Of a stretch of DNA of 64,000 nt, positions 1 through 7,385 are shown one piece after another. The stretch's first letter is position 1. Each line of letters opens with the position of its first letter. The translations under genes and the position numbers were made by a program. Source of the stretch: Thermoflexus hugenholtzii JAD2 (lineage in GTDB: Bacteria; Chloroflexota; Chloroflexia; Chloroflexales; Roseiflexaceae); assembly GCA_945881915.1 (NCBI GenBank), contig CAMCVW010000007.1, positions 1 through 64,000 of the forward strand, in the 5' to 3' direction. The notes beneath the pieces were generated by a model, which searched no databases, was not told where the DNA came from, and saw nothing but the letters and a program-made list of their open reading frames with translations.

Positions 1-55
1 ATTGCTCGAGCATGTTGCGCAGGTCATCGAACAGTGATACATTCGTGTTGGTCAT
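1..55 (-). CDS. 5' end of an unidentified gene (runs off the window)
   Basis: Only the first 18 codons are inside the window. The protein begins MTNTNVSLFDDLRNMLEQ and continues past base 1. The ATG (53-55 on the minus strand) is preceded by GAAAGG about six bases upstream, a reasonable ribosome binding site. A TTGACA hexamer lies on the same strand at 109-114, but no convincing -10 follows it. The fragment is too short to assign a family or function. Confidence 0.55.
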   Translation of the reverse strand, partial: MTNTNVSLFDDLRNMLEQ

Positions 56-150
56 TCTGTGGCCTTTCGTTTGGTTTGCACTTCAACGAAACCACAGAGT
101 GACCATTGTGTCAATCCGGCGAATTTACACCACGTCTAGAGACATTATCA

Positions 151-274
151 TGAGGAATTATGAATGAGGAATTATGAATGAGGAATTATGAATGAGGAAT
201 TATGAATGAGGAATTATGAATGAGGAATTATGAATGAGGAATTATGAATGAGGAATTATGAATGAGGAATTATG
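151..274. repeat. 14-bp tandem repeat, about 8.9 copies
   Basis: The unit TGAGGAATTATGAA is repeated eight times without a mismatch, followed by a 12-base partial copy. Each unit is two related seven-mers, and GAATTAT within it is the reverse complement of the ATAATTC unit repeated at 23760. The array lies between the unidentified gene at the left edge and the DUF4287 gene. Perfect copies suggest recent expansion, so copy number may vary between strains. There are no spacers, so it is not a CRISPR. Confidence 0.95.
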
Positions 275-322
275 CGTTGTCAGAGCAAGGGCCGAAGCAA
301 ACTTGCTGACGAATCAGATTAG

Positions 323-364
323 CTGAAGACTCATCACCGATTACTCATAACTGATCACTGATCA
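323..364. repeat. degenerate heptamer array at the 3' end of the DUF4287 gene
   Basis: Six consecutive seven-base words can be read: CTGAAGA, CTCATCA, CCGATTA, CTCATAA, CTGATCA, CTGATCA. The last two are identical and contain the stop codon of the minus-strand gene (TGA, 355-357). The words resemble the CTGATAA unit repeated at 661, so both arrays look like members of one family. Confidence 0.7.
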
Positions 365-567
365 TTTTCTTGTTGTGCCAGATACCCAACCAGAGCATTG
401 GCATGGCCATGACCCATGGCATAGGTTTCTTTGAGGTGATTGACTTTTTCCATGTGTTTGATGTCACCAAGTGCCCGGACAATTTCAAACCAGTATGCAA
501 CGGGATGGCCATATTTCTTTTCGATAGACGGAAAATACGAAGCCGGACCATAAACTTTCTCACTCAT
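355..567 (-). CDS. DUF4287 family protein
   Basis: A 70-residue protein recognisable as the DUF4287 domain. It has an IEKKYGHPVAYW start, a central KHMEKVNHLKE stretch and the conserved MGHGHANALV segment near the C-terminus. The family is found in many bacteria as a stand-alone domain of unknown function, sometimes fused to DUF5655. The ATG is preceded by AAGGAG, a strong ribosome binding site. The gene stands alone and its last codons and stop run into a heptamer repeat. No biochemical role can be given. Confidence 0.85.
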   Translation of the reverse strand: MSEKVYGPASYFPSIEKKYGHPVAYWFEIVRALGDIKHMEKVNHLKETYAMGHGHANALVGYLAQQENDQ

Positions 568-660
568 CTGCTTCTCCTTCTCGATATTTCGCGTTACTAT
601 TTTACCCCATCAAAGAAACGCGCATAGGTCAACCGTATAAAATTCCTTCAACATCCGAAC

Positions 661-688
661 TGATAACTGATAACTGATAACTGATAAC
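661..688. repeat. heptamer tandem repeat TGATAAC, 4 copies
   Basis: Four perfect TGATAAC units directly upstream of the -10 element of the following SRPBCC gene. The -35 position of that promoter would fall inside the repeat. Read as CTGATAA it matches the words of the array at 323-364. Confidence 0.9.
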
Positions 689-696
689 TATTCACA

Positions 697-702
697 TATA
701 AT
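697..702 (+). promoter_or_regulatory. -10 element of a probably leaderless transcript
   Basis: TATAAT ends eight bases before the ATG at 710, so transcription would begin at or next to the start codon. No Shine-Dalgarno sequence is visible before that ATG. Together these suggest leaderless translation. No good -35 is seen; that position is occupied by the TGATAAC repeat. Confidence 0.5.
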
Positions 703-709
703 TTATAGT

Positions 710-1180
710 ATGAATACAATAGCAACCACACTGACGCGCTCGTCGACACAGCCACCTGATGTCGTCTATGCACACCTCTTAGGCTGTGACGCGACGCGCA
801 TGTTCCGACCTGTTGGCGGACTCCCGGGCGTTGCTGCGGTGCGATTGCACGCGGGGAGCTGGGGACAAGTCGGGGACTCGCGCACTATTACGCTCACTGA
901 TGGCAGCACTGCCCGCGAAGCGCTGACTGCCGTCGCAGCCCCACGCTCATTTACGTACATGGTGAGTGCATATACCAGTGTGCTCCGCCTATTGGTGACC
1001 CGCGGCGAATCGACATTCAGCTGCAGTCCGACGACGCATGGTGGCACCGACATCCGGTGGACCTATGCCTACACCCCGCGATCGGGGTTCGTGCGGCCAA
1101 TCGTGTGGCTCATTCGTGTTTTTCTGTGGGAACGCTACATGAAAGCGAATTTTGATCGACTTTTGTCAGATGTTTCTTGA
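710..1180 (+). CDS. SRPBCC (START/polyketide cyclase-like) protein
   Basis: A 156-residue protein with the alternation of a helix-grip fold: an N-terminal strand followed by VVYAHLLGCDATRMFRP, a central GSWGQVGDSRTITLTDG strand pair and a C-terminal amphipathic helix (FLWERYMKANFDRLL). This pattern fits the SRPBCC superfamily, which binds hydrophobic ligands in a deep cavity; the ligand cannot be predicted. It is first in a run of small soluble-protein genes and is followed after 22 bases by a second SRPBCC gene. The ATG lies just after a TATAAT box and lacks a ribosome binding site. Confidence 0.7.
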   Translation: MNTIATTLTRSSTQPPDVVYAHLLGCDATRMFRPVGGLPGVAAVRLHAGSWGQVGDSRTITLTDGSTAREALTAVAAPRSFTYMVSAYTSVLRLLVTRGESTFSCSPTTHGGTDIRWTYAYTPRSGFVRPIVWLIRVFLWERYMKANFDRLLSDVS

Positions 1181-1202
1181 TTTTTTGAAGAATGGAGCCA
1201 GA

Positions 1203-1655
1203 GTGGACGCTGAAAATTTCACCTACGTAGCATACATCCGCGCTGACATCCAGGCAGTCTGGAATGCACTGACCCGTCCCGATATCACGCAGCAGTATTG
1301 GCACAACACACGACTCGAATCAGGATGGAATGTCGGCGACGAACTCCTGTTCATCCGTGATGGTGAGGTCACCGATCGCAACACCATCCTCGAAGTCGTC
1401 CCTCCACAACTCCTGCGCTATACATTCAAGCCTCTGTTTGCCGACTTCGCTGCCGAAGCCCCCTCGCGCGTGAGCATGTTCCTCGATGACGACCATGGCG
1501 TGGTGCGTTTGACGCTGCTACATGACCAGTTCGCGGCCGAGAGCAGTGTTTTGCCGGCAGTCCGCGTCGGTTGGCCGATGATTTTGAGCAGCCTCAAATC
1601 CCTGCTCGAATGCGGTGCCCCACTCCCACGAGCGACTTTTCCAGCGAATTCGTAA
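1203..1655 (+). CDS. SRPBCC/AHSA1-like domain protein
   Basis: Reading from the GTG at 1203 gives 150 residues starting VDAENFTYVAYIRA. The segments IRADIQAVWNALTRPDITQQYW, GWNVGDELLF, ILEVVPPQLLRYTF and the C-terminal GWPMILSSLKSLLE helix are typical of AHSA1-type SRPBCC proteins. The GTG is chosen over the ATG at 1152 because ATGGAG precedes it at a good distance and the choice avoids overlap with the previous gene. The substrate is unknown. It probably shares a transcript with its neighbours. Confidence 0.75.
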   Translation: MDAENFTYVAYIRADIQAVWNALTRPDITQQYWHNTRLESGWNVGDELLFIRDGEVTDRNTILEVVPPQLLRYTFKPLFADFAAEAPSRVSMFLDDDHGVVRLTLLHDQFAAESSVLPAVRVGWPMILSSLKSLLECGAPLPRATFPANS

Positions 1656-1669
1656 TACAGGAGAATCCC

Positions 1670-2197
1670 ATGCGCTCGTCACACGCAGTTTTTTTTGTTG
1701 ACCTGCAACAGAATCAAATCGACCCCAAGTGGGGAATTCCCGAGCCGTCGCTCTTTATGAAAAAAATGACTGCAGCCCTCGCTGAAGCCCGGGCCCACGG
1801 TGACTTGGTCGTGCATATCCAACACGACGGTCCGGCAGATGAACCTGATGCGCCGTTTACCTTCATGTGGGAGTTGATCTTGCAGCCTACGCCAGACGAG
1901 AAGGTCTTCCGCAAAACGGTTTTCAGTGGGTTTGCAGAAAATCCCGACTTGCTCACGCACTTACACGCGCACCACATCACAGATGTGACCATCATCGGCG
2001 TCCAATCCGACTACTGCATCCAAGCCAACGCCCGCGCCGCCCATGCACTGGGCTTCACCGTGCATGTTCCTGCCGGGATGCACAGCACCATCAATAGCGA
2101 TATCCCGGCAGCACAGATGACCGCGCTCATTCACGCTGAACTTGTCGCCGAAGGCATCAGCGAGCGCCCGTACCGTGCTAGGCCGGAGGCTTCATGA
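1670..2197 (+). CDS. cysteine hydrolase (isochorismatase-like)
   Basis: A 175-residue alpha/beta protein with the catalytic triad pattern of the cysteine hydrolase (isochorismatase/nicotinamidase) superfamily: Asp11 in FFVDLQ, Lys82 in RKTVFSGF and Cys116 in GVQSDYCIQANARAA. Members hydrolyse small amides or vinyl ethers; the exact substrate is not evident. AGGAG lies seven bases upstream of the ATG. The stop overlaps the next start as ATGA, indicating translational coupling with the SnoaL-like gene. Confidence 0.85.
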   Translation: MRSSHAVFFVDLQQNQIDPKWGIPEPSLFMKKMTAALAEARAHGDLVVHIQHDGPADEPDAPFTFMWELILQPTPDEKVFRKTVFSGFAENPDLLTHLHAHHITDVTIIGVQSDYCIQANARAAHALGFTVHVPAGMHSTINSDIPAAQMTALIHAELVAEGISERPYRARPEAS

Positions 2198-2559
2198 CAC
2201 ACGCTGAACGCGCCATACAATTTTTGACCGCTGCCCGCGCCGGTGACGTGGTCACTGCCCGTGCCCTTTGTACTGCCAGCGCCATACACCACAACCAGTA
2301 TTTCGCCGCTGGTATGAATGTCCTCATCGACGCCATCGCGGCCGATTCGGTCGACAAGCCGGCGAGCACCTTCAGCGTCAAACGCATCGTCTGTGACGAC
2401 GCTGTGGTGGTGGTGCACGCGCACGTCAGCCATGCCCCTGGCGAGCCCGGCTATACGGTTTTTCACATGTTCCGCTTCGATGGTGACTTGATTGCCGAAC
2501 TGTGGGACGTCGGACAAATGATTAGCCCCGATATGCCCAACACCGACGGTGTGTTTTAG
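2194..2559 (+). CDS. SnoaL-like / NTF2-fold protein
   Basis: A 121-residue protein with an N-terminal helix (AERAIQFLTAARAGDVVTARAL), a HHNQY motif and the closing FHMFRFDGDLIAELWDVGQ strand. This is the usual end of SnoaL/NTF2-like domains, where the Asp and Trp line the pocket. Such proteins act as small isomerases, hydrolases or ligand binders; the role here is unknown. The start overlaps the stop of the cysteine hydrolase by four bases. A CG-rich 12-base palindrome followed by TTTT at about 2560-2576 could be a weak terminator. Confidence 0.7.
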   Translation: MTHAERAIQFLTAARAGDVVTARALCTASAIHHNQYFAAGMNVLIDAIAADSVDKPASTFSVKRIVCDDAVVVVHAHVSHAPGEPGYTVFHMFRFDGDLIAELWDVGQMISPDMPNTDGVF

Positions 2560-2605
2560 CGCACGCGTGCGTTTTGTCAAATATGGCGAAAACGGTAAGG
2601 GGAGA

Positions 2606-2686
2606 ATGCAATTGCCCCCCACGCAACGGGCTGCGCGCCGGTCGCCGCTCGCCATCACCACCTATGGCGTACTCTACCGATATTGA
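2606..2686 (+). CDS. possible 26-residue upstream peptide
   Basis: A short frame begins at an ATG preceded by AAGGGGAG, a stronger ribosome binding site than most genes here. It encodes a 26-residue, arginine-containing peptide (MQLPPTQRAARRSPL at its start). It ends 42 bases before the Nudix hydrolase start. It could be a leader peptide or chance; nothing else supports it. Confidence 0.25.
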   Translation: MQLPPTQRAARRSPLAITTYGVLYRY

Positions 2687-2728
2687 CCATCTCCACGGAT
2701 GTTCCTGCGACCACGAAGGACTCTTCTG

Positions 2729-3271
2729 ATGCCGTTTGATCACCAACCCTATATCGTCACACGAGCCCCCATGGACGATGCCGGTGCGCGCCACATCACC
2801 CGTGATGGACGGAGTGGTGAGGTGTGCATGGTGTTACAACGCCCAGACGGGCGCATCTGGTGTGCAGCCAAAACATATTATCCCGGCCACATTTCGCGCC
2901 TTTTGACCGGCGGCATCCACCCCCACGAAGACCCAGCACAGGCGTTACTGCGCGAGGTCGCCGAAGAGACGAGTCTGACCCCGCTGACGATTACCCCCTG
3001 TGCCCATATCAGCTACGATGCAGGAGTACCGTTCGCGACATACATCTACATCTGTACGGTGGCTGATACGCACCCGGTGGTCATCGACGAGAGTGAACGG
3101 ATTCATCACTTCGATGCGCTGCTGCCAGCTGAATGCGCAGCGCGTGCCGCGCAACTCCGGGGGTTACCTGATGTGTTCCACCCAGACATCGGCACCACCT
3201 GGCATGCATGGGGCGCATTCCGTGCTCACAGCCACGCCATCGTTGCCGATTGGTTCGCCACCCAACCCTAA
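2729..3271 (+). CDS. Nudix hydrolase
   Basis: A 180-residue protein carrying a Nudix box at residues 61-83 (GGIHPHE, then seven residues, REVAEETSL). Only the last Gly of the consensus is changed, to Ser. Nudix enzymes hydrolyse nucleoside diphosphates linked to another moiety with Mg2+ bound by the box glutamates. The substrate cannot be told from the sequence. The start is placed at the ATG preceded by GAAGGA rather than the one 30 bases upstream. The unknown gene at 3286 follows after 14 bases. Confidence 0.9.
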   Translation: MPFDHQPYIVTRAPMDDAGARHITRDGRSGEVCMVLQRPDGRIWCAAKTYYPGHISRLLTGGIHPHEDPAQALLREVAEETSLTPLTITPCAHISYDAGVPFATYIYICTVADTHPVVIDESERIHHFDALLPAECAARAAQLRGLPDVFHPDIGTTWHAWGAFRAHSHAIVADWFATQP

Positions 3272-3285
3272 GTATCGAGGTACTC

Positions 3286-4032
3286 ATGTTACCGATCCGC
3301 ACCCGCGACTGCGTCCAATACGATCCTGCCCAGCGCCAGCTCCACGTCCGTGATTGGGCGGGTGCGCTGCTCACCTTCGACACGCCCGCAGAGCTCACCC
3401 AGGCACTTGCTGCCGACCGCATCTATGCAGTAGAGGCTGTACACGCTGCAGCGCTGTGGTTTGCCAGCGATCATGGTGTCGTCTGGGAGTTGCCCGCGGA
3501 TGCGCCAGAACCCATTCGATTGTTAGTGTCCCGCGGCAGCACCGAAGGATTCAGTCCATCGACGGTGCAGCGCTGCCTCCAGGCGCTCGATCGTGGCTAC
3601 GACCGGGCCTGTCGCCTGGCGGTAGAACTGCTGACCGACGACGATGTCGCCGGGGTGGTGGACCGCGACGGCCTCGTCGCACAGGTGCTGCTGCATGTCG
3701 TCAACCAAATCCAACCAGCACTGGCGGTGCGCATTGTGTGGAGCCGCACCGCCATTCTCGCCGAAGATGCAACCCTCCTCATCATCCACACCAGCGTCGA
3801 TCGGGCGGGGTTGCCGAGTACCTTGGCAGATTTGCCTGCACTGCGCGCTGCCCAGCAACGATCCCTGGCACGCTACGCACTGACCCCATTCGGCCCGCGG
3901 CATGCAGCGGTACATATCCCTGATACAACCATCAGCGCCGTGGTGACCGCCCGCGGAATGTATCGCCCCGATCGCGTTCAGCGCTATGACGACGATGCAG
4001 ACATCGGTCCCGACATCATTTCGCTTACCTAA
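3286..4032 (+). CDS. hypothetical protein between Nudix hydrolase and mutL
   Basis: A 248-residue soluble protein starting MLPIRTRDCVQYDPAQ. It has no signal peptide or membrane segment and no motif I recognise. The middle (residues 85-160) is rich in helices and Asp, including AVELLTDDDVAGVVDRDGLVAQV. The C-terminus is acidic (RYDDDADIGPD). The start follows GAGGTA, a modest ribosome binding site. The gene follows the Nudix gene after 14 bases and precedes the mutL promoter, so it probably ends that operon. Confidence 0.65.
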   Translation: MLPIRTRDCVQYDPAQRQLHVRDWAGALLTFDTPAELTQALAADRIYAVEAVHAAALWFASDHGVVWELPADAPEPIRLLVSRGSTEGFSPSTVQRCLQALDRGYDRACRLAVELLTDDDVAGVVDRDGLVAQVLLHVVNQIQPALAVRIVWSRTAILAEDATLLIIHTSVDRAGLPSTLADLPALRAAQQRSLARYALTPFGPRHAAVHIPDTTISAVVTARGMYRPDRVQRYDDDADIGPDIISLT

Positions 4033-4036
4033 ACGC

Positions 4037-4065
4037 TTGACACTGCACGCCGTATTCGCTATCAT
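4037..4065 (+). promoter_or_regulatory. sigma-70 type promoter of mutL
   Basis: TTGACA (4037-4042) and TATCAT (4060-4065) are separated by exactly 17 bases, close to consensus. The predicted transcription start is near 4072, about 27 bases before the mutL ATG. Confidence 0.8.
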
Positions 4066-4069
4066 AATG

Positions 4070-4083
4070 AGAACATATGTTCT
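4070..4083. promoter_or_regulatory. LexA/SOS-box-like palindrome at the mutL start site
   Basis: AGAACATATGTTCT is a perfect 14-base palindrome. Its core GAAC-N4-GTTC, with ATAT as spacer, fits the Gram-positive LexA (DinR) consensus CGAACRNRYGTTYC except at the outer C. It lies five bases downstream of the -10 element and covers the predicted start site, a classical repressor position. An ATGAGAAC direct repeat (4067-4074 and 4088-4095) overlaps it. That LexA binds here is inference. Confidence 0.55.
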
Positions 4084-4098
4084 AATTATGAGAACGCG

Positions 4099-5577
4099 AT
4101 GCACACACTCGACGCATTGACCGCTACCCAACTCGCCGCAGGAGCCACCATCGACCGTCCGGCTGCAGTCGTGCGTGAGCTCATCGACAACGCAATCGAC
4201 GCCGGCGCACGCCAGGTCACCGTACGCGTCGGGGATGGTGCAATCCACGTGCGAGACGACGGCTGCGGGATGACTGCGAACGAACTTGCGGTAGCATTCC
4301 AGAGGCACACCACGAGTAAACTCCATCACGCCAACGACACGGTAGGCATCACCACCCTCGGGTTCCGTGGCGAGGCATTAGCAGCACTTGCAGCCATCGC
4401 TGCGGTCAGCGCAATCAGCCGGCGACGCGACGAACCACACGCTAACGAAGTCCGTTATGCAGCCGGCGAACTCCAAGACTTCCGCCCGTGTGCGGGGAAT
4501 GTCGGCACCACGGTGACGGTCGAGCGCTTGTTCTATACGAGTCCGCACCGACGGACATTCTGGCGCCAGCCACACATCGAGCTCCAGCGGATCGCCGATA
4601 TGGTCTGTCGCTATGCACTGTGTTACCCCCACATTGCCTTCGACTGCGCCATTGCGCAGACCGACACGACGGTCACGAGCGGGAGCGGGGACCTCGCGCA
4701 GAGCATCGCAGAACTCTGGGGCGACACCGATCTCATCCCCTTCTCGGCGTCCCTCCCGGGCACCAGCGCACACCTCAGCGGGATGTTGGCGGGTGTCCAT
4801 AGCGCGCGCCCACACCGGCGCCGTCAGATAATCGCCGTCAACCAACGTCCCATCGCGGCCCGCGGGACGATTGCACACCTCATCGACGAGGTCCTGCCGC
4901 CACAACGGCAATTGCACCCCGCGTGTGTGCTGCACTTCACGCTGCCGAGCGAGTCCATCGAGGTCAACAGCCGCGAGGGCAAAGAAGACGTGATGCTCCG
5001 CTCACCGAGCGTTGCTGCACGGCTCATCTATGCCGGATTCAAGGCACCGCAACACTTCCCCATGGTGGGGACCGTATCGCTGCCGCTACCGCCGATGCAG
5101 GTATTGGGGTTTCACCATGAGTGGATTGTCGCGAGTGGGAGTGAAGGGATTTTTTTGTTGAGCCCTGCCAATATCATGCAGCACTGTGGGATTGTGCGTC
5201 AGCCACGGGGCAGGCTCGTGGTGCCACCGTTGGCCCTTGAGGAAGGCCAGAGCAAAACAGTCAGGCAACATCTCGCCGCCCTCGACGCATTGGGAGTGGA
5301 CCTCTGCAGTGGGCCAAACGGGTACATGCTCCAGGCCTTACCGGCAGCTTGTCGACCGATTGGAGCAACACAAGCACTCGCGCATATCATCAAAGCACTG
5401 CGCAACGGTGCGACGCCGGCACAGGCAGTTGGTTGGCTGTTCGAGCCGGAGTGGCTCATCACACAGTTACGCGCGCACGCCAACCCATGGGGCGGGCAGA
5501 CGAGTCTCGTCATTGGGCATCATCGCATCCAACACGGGCTCCGTCGACTATTCACCCCTGTAACACCTGCCGAATAG
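4099..5577 (+). CDS. mutL: DNA mismatch repair protein MutL
   Basis: A 492-residue GHKL ATPase. The N-terminus has ATP-binding motifs at residues 27-37 (ELIDNAIDAG, with Glu27 and Asn31), 53-58 (DDGCGM) and 88-94 (GFRGEAL), plus the transducer domain to about residue 310. MutL couples mismatch recognition by MutS to strand excision. The C-terminal domain is short and divergent. At the place where endonuclease-type MutL has DQHAAHER the sequence reads SPANIMQHCG, and no CPHGRP motif follows, so it is probably not a nicking enzyme. No mutS is in the window. The promoter carries a LexA-like box. Confidence 0.9.
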   Translation: MHTLDALTATQLAAGATIDRPAAVVRELIDNAIDAGARQVTVRVGDGAIHVRDDGCGMTANELAVAFQRHTTSKLHHANDTVGITTLGFRGEALAALAAIAAVSAISRRRDEPHANEVRYAAGELQDFRPCAGNVGTTVTVERLFYTSPHRRTFWRQPHIELQRIADMVCRYALCYPHIAFDCAIAQTDTTVTSGSGDLAQSIAELWGDTDLIPFSASLPGTSAHLSGMLAGVHSARPHRRRQIIAVNQRPIAARGTIAHLIDEVLPPQRQLHPACVLHFTLPSESIEVNSREGKEDVMLRSPSVAARLIYAGFKAPQHFPMVGTVSLPLPPMQVLGFHHEWIVASGSEGIFLLSPANIMQHCGIVRQPRGRLVVPPLALEEGQSKTVRQHLAALDALGVDLCSGPNGYMLQALPAACRPIGATQALAHIIKALRNGATPAQAVGWLFEPEWLITQLRAHANPWGGQTSLVIGHHRIQHGLRRLFTPVTPAE

Positions 5578-5653
5578 CATACACAACGACTGCTATCAAT
5601 ATGGCCAAAAGCGTCAATTCCACCACGCCGAGGTTGCTCAATATGCGTTGCAT
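5552..5653 (-). CDS. 33-residue single-pass membrane peptide
   Basis: The frame encodes MQRILSNLGVVELTL followed by LAILIAVVVYAIRQVLQG: a short N-terminus, one strongly hydrophobic helix (about residues 9-26) and a positively charged tail. AGAAGG lies seven bases before the ATG, and TATACT (minus strand, 5684-5689) could be its -10 box, giving a leader of about 25 bases. The 3' end overlaps the mutL 3' end by 26 bases in the convergent direction. Spacing and signals argue for a real small membrane protein; its function is unknown. Confidence 0.5.
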   Translation of the reverse strand: MQRILSNLGVVELTLLAILIAVVVYAIRQVLQG

Positions 5654-5774
5654 TGCCATACCTTCTATCATCCTGATGCATCTAGTATAGCGCAGCATTC
5701 AGCCCGCACACACCCGTTTGGCACTGCATTCGATGGTATTATCACAACACACATACATGTAGAGGGTACACACC

Positions 5775-6548
5775 ATGTCACGACTCAAAGTTGGAGTCCA
5801 ACTCAAAAATCAACATACCAGCTACGCTGCATATGCTGACGCCGTCCAACGTGCCGAAGCTGCAGGCGTCGACTCACTCTGGAACTGGGACCACTTCTAC
5901 CCACTGTCTGGCGATCCAGAAGGCGCACACTTCGAGGGATGGACGCTATTGACTGCCATCGCGACCCTCACCACCCGCGTGGAATTCGGTTGTCTGGTGC
6001 TGTGCAATAGCTACCGCAACCCGCGGTTATTGGCTCATATGAGCAAAACCCTCGACCATATCAGCAATGGGCGCTACATTTTGGGCATCGGTGCAGGCTG
6101 GTTCGAGCGCGATTATGTCGACTACGACTATGAATTCGGCACCGCCGGTGACCGACTGCGTGCACTCGGCAAAAACTTGCCAAAATTCCGCGAATTCTGG
6201 GCGCTTGAAGTCCCCAAACCGATGCGTGACATCCCCATTCTGGTCGGTGGTGGTGGCGAAAAGGTCACGCTCAAGTTGACTGCCATGCATGCCAATATCT
6301 GGAACGGCTTTGGCCCGCCCGAGACCTACGCCCACAAAAATCAGGTCCTCAATGATTGGTGCAGTCAGGTTGGCCGCAATCCCGCCGACATCGAACGTTC
6401 GGTCACGATTGGCCCCAACGATATCGATCAATGCGACGCATTCCTCAAGGCCGGCGCAACCCACTTCATCATGGGGCATGAATATCCCTTCGACCAACAG
6501 GCGTTCACCAATCTGGTCGCCTGGCGCGATGCGCACCTCAAGGGTTAA
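5775..6548 (+). CDS. LLM class flavin/F420-dependent oxidoreductase
   Basis: A 257-residue TIM-barrel protein of the bacterial luciferase-like superfamily. It begins LKVGVQLKNQHTSYAAYADA and has DSLWNWDHFYPL, HISNGRYILGIGAGWFERDY and PILVGGGGEKVTLKLTA, the last being the usual flavin or deazaflavin phosphate-binding region. Members use FMNH2 or F420 to oxidise or reduce small organic substrates; the GIGAGW form is common in F420-dependent enzymes. AGAGGGT precedes the ATG. It probably precedes murI on the same strand. Substrate unknown. Confidence 0.85.
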   Translation: MSRLKVGVQLKNQHTSYAAYADAVQRAEAAGVDSLWNWDHFYPLSGDPEGAHFEGWTLLTAIATLTTRVEFGCLVLCNSYRNPRLLAHMSKTLDHISNGRYILGIGAGWFERDYVDYDYEFGTAGDRLRALGKNLPKFREFWALEVPKPMRDIPILVGGGGEKVTLKLTAMHANIWNGFGPPETYAHKNQVLNDWCSQVGRNPADIERSVTIGPNDIDQCDAFLKAGATHFIMGHEYPFDQQAFTNLVAWRDAHLKG

Positions 6549-6599
6549 AAGGGCTAAAACCGCGACTCCGCTCCGTGAGGGAGTCTTGCCTGGACAAAT

Positions 6600-7385
6600 A
6601 TGATAGCGATCTACGACAGTGGCATTGGTGGTGCGAGTGTATTGATGGCACTCCGGGAACTTGCACCCGATGTCGACATCCTCTACTTGGCTGATCAAGC
6701 GCGCTGCCCCTACGGCAATCGGACGCAAGCCGACATCCAATCGATTGCACTCGAATGTGCCGCTTGGCTGACGAGCCAAGGCGCTGCGCCGATAGTGTTG
6801 GCGTGCAATACCGCCAGCGCTGCTGCGCTCGGCGCACTACGCGCCCGGTACCCGCAAACATCATTCGTCGGCATGGTACCCGCCGTCAAACCAGCCGCAC
6901 AGCGCAGTATCAGCGGGGTAATTGGTATTATGGCAACGGCAGCCACGCTGCAAGGTGAACTCTTGGCCGACGTCACCCGCACCCATGCTCCACACCTGAA
7001 GGTGGTCGGCCAGGCATGTGTCGGGCTCGTTGATTTCGTCGAAGCAGGCGATACCGATTCTGTGACGGTGCGTGCCGCAGTGGCCACACATGTCGCGCCA
7101 CTCGTGGCCGCCGGGGCTGACGTCATTGTGCTCGGGTGTACCCACTATCCATTTTTGCGGACCGCGATTGCCGCCGCTGCGCCAGGGGTGACACTCATCG
7201 ACCCTGCCCCGGCAGTTGCCCAACAGGCCCTGCGCACGGCTATTGCTCAAGGGATACCCACCGCTGGTCGCGGCCGCACGGACTACTACACCACCGGCGA
7301 TGCTGCGCACGTACGCTGGCAAATAGACGCGCTTGGGCTGCCCACAGGAATCGTCCGAGCCCTCGTATTGGAGGATCATCAATGA
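6600..7385 (+). CDS. murI: glutamate racemase
   Basis: A 261-residue member of the Asp/Glu racemase family. It carries the DSGIGG start motif (residues 6-11) and the two catalytic cysteines, Cys69 in VLACNTASA and Cys180 in GCTHYPFL. The enzyme makes D-glutamate for peptidoglycan, so the organism likely has a murein wall. No strong ribosome binding site is close to the ATG. The stop overlaps the start of the next gene (ATGA). Confidence 0.95.
   Translation: MIAIYDSGIGGASVLMALRELAPDVDILYLADQARCPYGNRTQADIQSIALECAAWLTSQGAAPIVLACNTASAAALGALRARYPQTSFVGMVPAVKPAAQRSISGVIGIMATAATLQGELLADVTRTHAPHLKVVGQACVGLVDFVEAGDTDSVTVRAAVATHVAPLVAAGADVIVLGCTHYPFLRTAIAAAAPGVTLIDPAPAVAQQALRTAIAQGIPTAGRGRTDYYTTGDAAHVRWQIDALGLPTGIVRALVLEDHQ

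Noticed and set aside
151-274. CRISPR array
   Set aside because: The 14-base units are directly adjacent with no spacers, and no cas genes are present.
345-563. Alternative minus-strand frame over the DUF4287 gene
   Set aside because: The protein is compositionally odd, while the overlapping frame matches a known domain and has the ribosome binding site.
3523-4329. 268-residue minus-strand frame opposite the unknown gene and the mutL start
   Set aside because: It crosses the mutL promoter and a well-supported gene start, has no ribosome binding site and no family resemblance.
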